From: Rhinopomastus cyanomelas
Taxonomy: Eukaryota; Chordata; Aves; Bucerotiformes; Rhinopomastidae
Assembly (NCBI GenBank): GCA_013400115.1
Contig: VXBP01004616.1
Location: 1 to 64,000, forward strand
Length of the DNA stretch: 64,000 nt
Reading direction: 5' to 3'
The notes below the pieces were generated by a model. That model was given only the letters and a program-made list of their open reading frames with translations, was not told where the DNA came from and did not search any database. The position numbers and the translations under genes are program-made. Of this stretch, positions 56,136-64,000 are shown in pieces. Numbering within the stretch: the stretch's first letter is position 1; each line of letters starts with the position of its first letter.

Positions 56136-58019
56136 CTCTAATCCTTCCTTTCCTGAGTCAGATGCTATTTTATTGATACTTGTGGTGCAGTAGCCTAGAG
56201 TTTAATCTAAAAGCCATTACATTCACTAGACATCTTCAATCGTCTTTGAATGAAGCTGATGGCCTGTTCTGTTCCTATATACCATGATGTTGAGGTGCAA
56301 AGCAGGCAATAAAACAACCAGAAAGCCATGACTAACAATCTTTTATTTAAAATCTAAGCTGTTTCTTCTTCATACACCTCAAAGTACAAAACAAAAGAGC
56401 ATGGCTCTTCATAACTTTTTTTTGAGGGAGGTGAGGGAGTGGAAAGAAAGGTAGTGGTGTAGTCAAGTTGTAGTTCTACCTTGAAACCTGGTTAGATAGA
56501 ACACACTCTTCTCCAGAAACAGTAGCTCTGCCTCCTGTGCCTAGGTTGTAATGCTGATTCTGAGCAGCATTCAGTGCCACAGTTACTTTCACAGCAATTA
56601 ACCAGTTAATAAAATCTCTAAAAGCAAGACAGTGCAGAATAATCCTTAACACCTTCTTGTTAATCATCTGTGAATGGTTACCAGAAGGGTTAGTTGAGCA
56701 TTGGCCAGTCTTACACAAGGTTTGTTACACAAGGAGCTGTAATTATTCAAATGCGGTGTGGTGAGTTAAAGAGGAAAAGCAAACAGATAATTTTATACTT
56801 AACTTGGAAATGTCTTGCTGCTGTGTAACACGGCAGACCTTCCGCATTGCTCTGACATACTGTTGTTATTTGCAAAGTAATCGTGTATAATAATTAACTC
56901 CAACTGATCCACTGCAGTGCTTTAGCAAACCGTTGGAACCTATTAAATTGGAGCATGAACACACAGTTGCTTTCCACATTTCTAACGTAATTATGCTGTT
57001 GAGGAAGAAAAAAACCAGATTAATGGGAAGGCGTTGCTAAATAGGGCTCCTCGGTGCTGCAAATTTGTGGAGTGCTTTTATGCGGTTTTGAAGTATTAAA
57101 TAAGTATGGAAAGCGACGTGCTGGAAATCTTTTGGAAAGCACTTGTTTGTTATTCTTTATGGAAACATTCTGCAGTCAAAACTGAAATCCAGTGACAGCA
57201 GCAACAAAGGGGATGTTTGCACTGCAAGCTTATTCATAGCTTTAGGGCCACCCCAACCACTGAGCATCACGCAATCCCCCATGCCTTAATACACATGAAC
57301 TTTGAACATGGCTTTGCCACTAGAGCTGAATTCAACTTCTAAGTAGGTCGGCACTCCTGAAGTTTTTGGTAAGGAGTCTGTGTGAACTCTCGCATGTGTT
57401 TGCTCCATACATCCACTTGGGTTATTGATTCAGTTGGAAGGATAAATATTGCTTTTATGGACTTGCTAATGTATTGAGAGCATGAAAAGCAAATAAAGTA
57501 TCTGTGGTAAGCAAGAAGACAGGGCATTATTCTAATCCCATATGAATTAGACCATAGTGGCTGTGGGTTTTCAAGATTTACATCTCCTGGACCCTGTAGT
57601 TTCTGATTATTTGTCTCCCGGTTGGCTGTTGCTGGAAGCTTCCTGCCAGTTTATAGACCTCAACTTGGCATTTGACCCCACGTTCCACATGGTCTGTCTC
57701 TGGTTGCACGAGATGGCTGAAACATGTTGCTGGACAATACAGCTTCGAGTGCCAGAAGCCCTCTCAGCTCCTCTCCTCTCAGCAGTCAGAGGCAAACTGT
57801 GCAGATAAGTAATTAGTAAGCCAGTGATGTTGCTCTAACAGGTCAGTTCTCCCATGATTTTTGGGGAGAGAACCCTGCCCAAATAAACATTCAGAAAAGG
57901 CAGAAATTGTTCTACAATACCCCATGAGTGACATTCAGGGAAGTGACAATCAGCAGGCTGACAGGAAACCCAAAGTAAATGTCAGGCCATGATGGACATA
58001 TCCCCACTCAGGTCTATAT
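56136..58019. other. 1.9-kb CR1-free upstream flank
   Basis: Contains the candidate conserved block at 56860-57190. Frames at 57557-57808 and 57607-57795 overlap on opposite strands, with no recognised product. Confidence 0.5.
56860..57190. other. Candidate conserved non-coding element
   Basis: AT-rich sequence with clustered homeodomain/POU-like words: TTATTTGCAAAGTAAT, ATAATAATTAACTCC, CCTATTAAATTGG, CAGATTAATGGG. No coding frame or transposon match. The composition resembles vertebrate developmental enhancers, but conservation was not tested. Confidence 0.2.
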
Positions 58020-58260
58020 GAGGGGAGGGTTAGATTGGATGTTAGGAAGCTCTTCCTCATGGAAAGGGTGATCAGACCCTGGAATGGACTGCCCAGGGCA
58101 GTGGTGGAGTCGCCATCCCTGGAGGTGTTGAAGGACAGCTTGGCTGTGGCCTTTAGTGCCCTGGTCTGGTGGATGTGGTGATGTTAGGTCCTGGTCTGGA
58201 CTGGATGAGCTCAGAGGGCTTTTCCAGTCTCAGTCATTCAGGGATTCTGTGATTCTGATT
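58020..58260 (+). mobile_element. CR1 LINE 3' fragment, class B
   Basis: GGGGAGGGTTAGATTGGATG (ORF2 end) to CAGGGATTCTGTGATTCTGA. Well preserved over 240 bp. Confidence 0.9.
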
Positions 58261-58867
58261 AGGGGCATGGAGTCCAGATGTGTTCTGCTGTTTTCTCTTG
58301 TGCTGCAGCATGGGCTTTGCTGAACTAGCTAATTTCACATTGAGATGACTTTGGGAACTTAGGAAGTGCTGAGATTTGTATTGAAAACAAGATCAGAATC
58401 CACTGTTTCACTTGTTCTCAGTGAACACGCTTTCCATACTTCACACAATAATGAACTGAAAGTGAACTGATTTCTGCATATTTTCAGTATGTGATGTCCG
58501 TACCGGTTTGTTCACAGGAGATTATTCCTGCAGTTCTCATATGTACTTAGAGTCCAACAGTAGATTCCCATAACTTTACATTCACGTATGCCTTGATTAT
58601 GGAACATTCCAAATGTACCATGTCTTTTAGAAGATAGCGATATTCTAAAATAGATTCATGAAAAGAATTCTCTCGGAACTATAGCTGCAAGCTAAAAATG
58701 CAAAGATCAACTGACAGCACTTCTCATGTCTGTCAGCAACATTCATTTTTTGATGACAAAACATAACTAAAATTTCCAAAATTTGTTCACCAGGGAAGAT
58801 CTACTCTTAGTTTAGCTGGTGTTCATTAAAAGGCTCTTGCTGAATGGCTGAGAGTTTGGAATACATT
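58261..58867. other. Upstream flank, no feature seen
   Basis: AT-rich, no repeats recognised. Confidence 0.6.
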
Positions 58868-58922
58868 TCAAGTGTTGAATTACTGAGTCTGGAAAAGACC
58901 TCTGAGATCATCAAGTCCAGTC
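58868..58922 (-). mobile_element. Small CR1 3'-end fragment
   Basis: TGAATTACTGAGTCTGGAAA, then GACCTCTGAGATCATCAAGT; about 55 bp, back-to-back with the following plus-strand copy. Confidence 0.6.
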
Positions 58923-58933
58923 TACAACTACTT

Positions 58934-59207
58934 AGGTCATCTAGTGGCAGGACGAGGGGCAATGGGTGTAAGCTGGAACATAGGAGGTTCCACATCAATT
59001 TGAGAAGGAACTTCTTCACAGTGAGGGTGATGGAGCACTGGAACAGGCTGCCCAGGGAGGTTGTGGGGTCTCCTTCACTGGAGACGTTTAGGACCCATCT
59101 GGGTGTGTTCCTGTGTGACTTGGTCTGGGTGATCCTGCTGTGTCAGGGGGATTGTATTAGATGATCTTTAGAGGTCCCTTCCAATCCCTAATGATTCTAT
59201 GATTCAC
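58934..59207 (+). mobile_element. CR1 LINE 3' fragment, class A
   Basis: GTCATCTAGTGGCAGGACGA to ATTCTATGATTCACC; frame reads RGNGCKLEHRRFHINLRRNFF, and is open to the natural ORF2 end. Confidence 0.92.
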
Positions 59208-59527
59208 CCGAAGGGAAGCTGAATGGCAGCTCTCAGTAGCAACAATGTTTTTCACAGAGTGCCTCAAGGTCATCAGACCATTAAGACTGGAAATACAAAG
59301 ATGTAACCTTAAGATAAAATCCTATCTTAAGTGATAAGATAGAATCAAGGGGATAGAATAAGCTAGAATTAAGAGGATAAGTGAGCAGGAAAACAGCCTG
59401 ACATCAGGCTGGACTCCAGAGAATTATATCATAAATGAAAAAGAAGGATGAATTCATATTCTAATTTTATATTGATTTGGCTGCAGCTGTCACACCTTAA
59501 GAGCACGCAGTGCAGGTGTGAATGCAT
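59208..59527. other. Upstream flank with A/G-rich iterated words
   Basis: 59305-59385 repeats TAAGATA/GATAGAAT-like words (CTTAAGATAAAATCC, CTTAAGTGATAAGATAGAAT), a low-order degenerate repeat. Confidence 0.5.
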
Positions 59528-59597
59528 TCATAGAATCATAGAATCATTAGGGATTGGAAGGAACCTCAAAAGATCATCCAGGCCAATCCCCCCAATT
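59528..59597 (-). mobile_element. CR1 3'-end fragment, class A
   Basis: CATAGAATCATAGAATCATT tail and GGAAGGAACCTCAAAAGATC; about 70 bp. Confidence 0.85.
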
Positions 59598-60261
59598 CAC
59601 CGTATTTCTAATTCAGAAGGATGAATGCTTCCGACTGACCCAGAAATTAAATGCTTCACAGCAGCTTTGTAAGAGCAGCATTGTGGAGTCCTGTGCATCT
59701 CTTGATTACTCGTGCCAAACATATTCCTTTCAGATTAAAAATGCACTTTCAAGCTCTCTGTTCTACCAACTCATCAGGGACCCTGAGAGTCCAGGCATAT
59801 TCTCTCACTTCCCAATCTCACAACCCAATACAGTCCCTAAAGGCTGAACAAGGCCTTCTGTTTTTCCTGCGTGCTACTACTGCCTTCTAATTGCACCCTC
59901 AGCGCCATCCTTGCAGCTGAAACCTGTCAGTGAGGTTTATCCAGTTTAACAAACTGAAACTTCTAAAACTATCAATCCTGTTGAAGCTGCTCATAAGGAC
60001 CCTGTTTGCCTGTGCAAGCTATGTCGGCTGTTCCTGTAACACGGAAGCAAGAGAGCAGTGAAAGCCTATTTTCAGCACGAAAGCTGACATAAATGGTTCT
60101 TGAAAATGTGAATGAGAATGTGCAATAAACAGATCCCCTACTCAGAGCAAAACTGCTCAGGTAGGGGTTAGCATATATGTCATGCCTTCTGTTCAGTAAA
60201 GGATTTGTACTCCAGCCCAAAAGATGATACCAACAAAGAGGAAAGCAGGGAAGAATGCTAG
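59598..60261. other. Upstream flank, no feature seen
   Basis: Two overlapping plus frames (59554-59890), the first running out of a CR1 tail; not coding. Confidence 0.6.
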
Positions 60262-60525
60262 GAGGCTGCCTGGCTGAGCAAGGAGCTCTTGGACACGCTG
60301 TCAAATAAAAAGAAACTCTACAAGGAGTGGAAGGGAGGAAGCTAGAATGGGGGTATGTAAGGAAGCTGCCCGAACCGCTGGAGATCAGGTTAGGAAAGCC
60401 AAGGCACAGTTTGAATTGGACCTAGCCAGGGAGGTCAAAGGGAACACCAAGAATTTCTACAGTTATATGAATGGTAAAAAGAAGTCTAGGGAAGGTGTGG
60501 GCCCCTCAGAAAGGAAACAGGTGAT

Positions 60526-62238
60526 GTGGTCACAAGTGACATGGAAAAAGCTGAAGTTCTTAATGACTTCTTTAACTCAGTCTTCACTGCAGAGGCCTCC
60601 AGCCACACTTCTGTAGACATTAAAAATAACAGCAGGGACTGCAAGGAAGAACTGCCCATCATAAGTGAAGATCTGGTTCGTGATCACCTGAAGAACTGGA
60701 AAGTGTTCAAGTCCATGGGACCCGATGGGATACACCCAAGGGTCCTGAGAGAACTGGCAGATGAGGTTGCTAGACCCCTCTCTATTACACTCCAAAAGTC
60801 ACGGCGGTCTGGTGAAGTCCCCACTGACTGCAAAAGGGGAAATATCATTCCTATTTTCAAGAAGGATAGGAAGGAGGAGCCAGGGAATTACAGGCCAGTC
60901 AGTCTCACCTCTGTGCCCGGTAAGATCATGGAGCAGATCCTCCTGGAGGCACTGCTCTCTGACAGGCGAATACTGAAGAGGTGACGGGACACAATCAGCA
61001 TGGCTTCACCAAGGGCAAGTCCTGCCTGACAAACCTGGTGGCCTTCTATGAGCAGGTCACAACATTAATGGATGAGGGGTGAGCGACTGATGTCATTTAC
61101 CTGGACCTCAGCAAAGCATTTGACACTGTCCTGCACCACATTCTGGTCTCCAAGGTGGTGGAACATAGCTTTGATGGGTGGACCACTAGATGGGTAAGGA
61201 ACTGGCTTGATGGCTGCACCCAGAGAGTGGTTGTTGATGGATCCATGTCTGAGTGGAGGCCAGTGACAAGCAGAGTCCCTCAGGGATTGGTCCTGGGACC
61301 AGTCTTGTTCAACATCTTTGTCACCGACATGGAGAAGGGCATTGAGTGCACCCTCAGCAAGTTTGCTGATAACACCAAGCTGTGTGGTGCAGCAGACAGA
61401 CTGGAGGGCAGGGATGCCATCCAGAGGGACATGGACAGGCTAGAGAGGTGGGCACAGGCCAACCTCATGACGTTCAACAAGACGAAGTGTAAGGTCCTGC
61501 ATCTGGGTCAAGGCAATCCTAAGGATAAATACAGGCTGGGCAGTGACCGGCTGCAGAGTAGACCTGAGGAGAAGGACTTGGGGATGCTTGTGAACCAAAA
61601 CCTCAACATGAGCCGGCAGTGTGCGCTTGCGGCCCAGAAGGCAAACTGGATCCTGGGCTGCATCAGGAGAAGTGTGGCCAACAGGTTGAGGGAGGTGATT
61701 CTCCCCCTCTACTCCGCTCTGGTGAGACCCCACCCTGGAGTATACTGTGTCCAGTTCTGGAGCCCTTATTACAAGAGGCATGTGGAGATGCTGGAGCATG
61801 TGCAGAGGAGGGTCACGAGGATGATCAGAGGGCTGGAGCACCTCTCCTATGAGGCCAGACTGAGAGNATGTGCAGAGGAGGGTCACGAGGATGATCAGAG
61901 GGCTGGAGCACCTCTCCTATGAGGCCAGACTGAGAGAGTTGGGGATGTTCAGTCTGGAGAAGAGGAGGCTCCGAGGTGACCTTATTGTGGCCTTCCAGTA
62001 TCTGAAGGGGGCCTACATAAGGGCTGGGGAGGGACTATTTAGGATGTCACGTAGTGACAGGATGAAGGGAAATGGAGCAAAGCTGGAGATGGGTAGATTT
62101 CGAGTGGATGTGAGGAGGAAGTTCTTCACTGTGAGAGTGGTGAGAGCCTGGAATGAGTTGCCCAGGAAGGTGTTTGGGGCCCCATCCCTGGAGATGTTTA
62201 ATGCCAGGCTGGATGGGGCTCTGGCCAGCCTGGTCTAG
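60526..62238 (+). pseudogene. CR1 ORF2 reverse transcriptase, broken
   Basis: Successive open pieces 60526-60984, 61155-61922 and 61870-62238 form one RT. Motif order: KSMGPDGIHPRVLREL, GNYRPVSLTS, a frame break near 60950-61000, SQHGFTKGKSCL and YLDLSKAFDTV in the gap between open pieces (61010-61130, after a TGA at 61080), RVPQGLVLGPVLFNIF, then FADNTKLCG with Asn replacing the second catalytic Asp. The last break (61867) is probably an assembly artefact; the others look real. Confidence 0.85.
61798..61936 (+). repeat. Perfect 69-bp direct repeat flanking a single N
   Basis: 61798-61866 and 61868-61936 are identical (ATGTGCAGAGGAGGGTCACG through GACTGAGAG), separated only by N at 61867. 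Other CR1 copies have this segment once. Confidence 0.95.
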
Positions 62239-62334
62239 GGTGGGGTGTCCCTTCCTGTGCTGGGGGTGTTGGAACTGGATGATGGTTCCTTCCAACCCTA
62301 AGTGATTCTGATTCCATGGCTTCTCCAGTGAAGT

Positions 62335-62411
62335 GAGCCTACTGTGGCAGGGGGATTGGACTAGATGATCTTTCGAGCTCCCTTCCAATCCCTTCTATGA
62401 TTCTATGATTT
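62335..62411 (+). mobile_element. CR1 3'-end fragment, class A
   Basis: Begins 20 bp after the tail of the 2.0-kb copy; GGGGGATTGGACTAGATGAT, then CTTCTATGATTCTATGATT. Confidence 0.85.
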
Positions 62412-62541
62412 GGAGATGAAAGAGGGTTTTATCACTAAAGCAGCTCTGTAATTCCAGAAGCAGTATGGGAAGGGAGGCTGACTCATGTACAAACATGATC
62501 ATGTACACTACCTCTGGATAGAAAACTGTCTACGTTCAGAG

Positions 62542-62604
62542 ATTGGACTAGATGATCTTTTGAGATCCCTTCCAATTGCTGATGCTCTGTGATTCTGTGA
62601 TTCC
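62542..62604 (+). mobile_element. CR1 3'-end fragment, class A-like
   Basis: GATTGGACTAGATGATCTTT, then GATGCTCTGTGATTCTGTGA; the tail units are mutated to ATTCTGTG. Confidence 0.75.
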
Positions 62605-64000
62605 CCCCAGCCATCTGCCCCTTGCCTGTTGTTTTTCAGTGTTGCAAAGACATCCATGGGTTTTTTCTATAGATGGTGTTTTTTAAAAATAAAGGAGATT
62701 GAGCCAAATAACCTTGCGATTTTGGGAGGGTACTTCTGTCTTCAAAAGATATTTCTACTAGAGAAATAATTAGAGATCTCAGGATCCAGCCCTACAGGTC
62801 ATATGCAGAGTACTAAAACAATACCACGACAAGGCAGGAAGCCAGCAAGAATGTAAAGAATGTACATGCAAACAGAAGTTAGTTAATGTTTATACATTCT
62901 GCTATGAATGCAGACACTAAGTGCAGATTGACTGGATTCAGAGCTGTAGAAGTAACTGTAACACAGCAAAGTCAGGGCTGAATGAAATGACTGCAGATTG
63001 ATCAAATGTGAGATGTACTGGAGGGGCCACAGGGCAGTTAGTAATTTCAAAACTTTATTCTGTAAATGTGGTGTACCTGATTGATGACAGAGCAGATGGA
63101 CATAGTATAACAAGCGGACTATACCTCTGTTCCGTACGTAAGTGCCCTGGAATTGCTTGGTCTGATCGATTCAGCAAAATTTGGGTTGCTGATTAATGAT
63201 GTTTTAAGCTAATGTAGAAAAGTGATCTCTTTGAGCCTCTGGACTTCAGCTTGACTTCTAAAACCCGATATGGCTAGGAAGTGGATATGCTCTGGGTGCA
63301 AGAAATGCTGATTGCTTGGCATCCATTTATTGGCAGTGGGACATGCACTTGCAGGCCCCTTTCCCCTGCTAGCACCAAGGGATGAACAATGCAGCAATTC
63401 TTTAAGCCTCGGGGCCTGATTCTCTATCCCTGAAGTCAATAGAAGCTTTGTCACTGATCTCAATGGGCACAGGCTCAAACACTCAAAGAACACATTATGT
63501 GATACATGGTTTTTAAGAAGAAACTTGGCAAGTTTGAGTCTGCAGAACCAGGGATGACTGACTGACACAAAGCCACTGAAACAGAGAGGTGAAAATCAAA
63601 CTCTGATTCCCCACTTAGGCAGCTGACTCTACATCTGAGCACCAAGCAGAGAGAATAACTGCATGGAGAAGCTGCATTTTGCATTACGTTCTAACGGTGA
63701 GTAATAGCTCCGAAATCAATTCTCTAATTTAGGTGCCTGAGAACAATATAGCTCAGTGAGTGCAGCAGCAGCTCTGTGATTCTAAGAAGCCTGGTTACTC
63801 TGTGGTAAAGTGCAGATGTGGAAGCCTGTGCGTAAGAAGGCATAGGTTAGAAATTTTTGACTCCTGTATTCTCAGCGCAGCATTTCTCATTTCTCTTCCA
63901 TTCCTTCATCTACCTCCAGGACTCCATCTCTTAAATGATATGGTCACATGAACGTGAGAAACCTCACCAAGAGCAGCTGTTTGTCACTACGTTTAGAAAT
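62605..64000. other. 1.4-kb upstream flank at the window end
   Basis: Apart from the possible old palindromic repeat at 63412 nothing was recognised; frames are short and overlapping. Confidence 0.55.
63412..63475. repeat. Possible ancient palindromic amniote repeat
   Basis: CCTGAAGTCAATAGAAGCTT and GATCTCAATGGGCACAGG resemble the two arms of an old reptile/bird repeat built around TGAAGTCAATGG and its complement. Strongly decayed; family not named here. Confidence 0.3.

Larger units (their letters stand above)
60262..62312 (+). mobile_element. CR1 LINE, separate subfamily, 2.0 kb
   Basis: Starts in ORF2 upstream of the RT (WLSKELLDTLSNKKKLYKEW reading), covers the whole RT and C-terminus, and ends GTTCCTTCCAACCCTAAGTG, ATTCTGATTCC. 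Its RT differs throughout from class C, and the 3' UTR (GGAACTGGATGATGGTTCCT) defines another subfamily. Interrupted by an N with flanking 69-bp duplicates at 61798-61936. Confidence 0.93.

Noticed and set aside
1..64000. CRISPR arrays, tRNA/rRNA genes, prokaryotic operons, phage or plasmid genes
   Set aside because: None visible; the repeats present are dispersed LINE copies, not regularly spaced direct repeats, and the gene found is a spliced vertebrate gene.

Overview
The window is vertebrate, and almost certainly bird, nuclear DNA. About one third of it (roughly 22 of 64 kb by my hand-drawn boundaries, about 50 pieces) is CR1 LINE sequence: 5'-truncated copies ending in short (ATTCTATG)n-type tails instead of poly-A. 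That is far above the usual bird level and fits a CR1-rich lineage such as woodpeckers and relatives (Piciformes); the species is inference. No bacterial, plasmid or CRISPR features are present.

The one host gene I can support is the 5' end of the AMPA-type glutamate receptor gene GRIA3, on the minus strand. Coding exon 1 (45390-45477: ATG, signal peptide, first mature residues) lies in a CpG-rich promoter block (about 45.1-46.3 kb). A 611-bp intron separates it from coding exon 2 (44620-44778, start of the amino-terminal domain). Both splice junctions are canonical and in phase. Everything left of 44620 is then intron 2, and everything right of about 46.3 kb is upstream flank.

Layout: 1-40.8 kb is CR1-dense, presumed GRIA3 intron 2, holding among others a 1.6-kb CR1 with a 482-codon reverse transcriptase ORF (24.4-26.0 kb) and an internally deleted CR1 that keeps its 5' region (35.05-37.4 kb). 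40.8-47.16 kb has no CR1 I can see and holds the GRIA3 exons and promoter. 47.2-64 kb is upstream flank, again with many CR1 copies, including 1.8-kb (54.4-56.1 kb) and 2.0-kb (60.3-62.3 kb) pieces.

Tail classes used in the entries: class A carries GGATTGGACTAGATGATCTT and an ATTCTATG tail; class B carries CTGGATGAGCTCAGAGGGCT and an ATTCTGTG tail; class C carries ACTCGATGATCTCTTGGGTC and an ATCCTATG tail (long, little-decayed copies, probably youngest); class D covers older diverged tails.

Main points of interest: (1) GRIA3 exons 1-2 are bracketed by two inverted CR1 copies that share the same 2-bp frameshift. (2) A composite repeat (non-CR1 sequence, CR1 core, non-CR1 sequence) occurs twice, one copy split by a later CR1. 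(3) Both single-N positions look like assembly joins; one sits between perfect 69-bp duplicates. (4) GRIA3 has a short uORF in frame with and ending 12 nt before its ATG. I found no new defence or metabolic system; what is unusual here is repeat biology and the promoter architecture.
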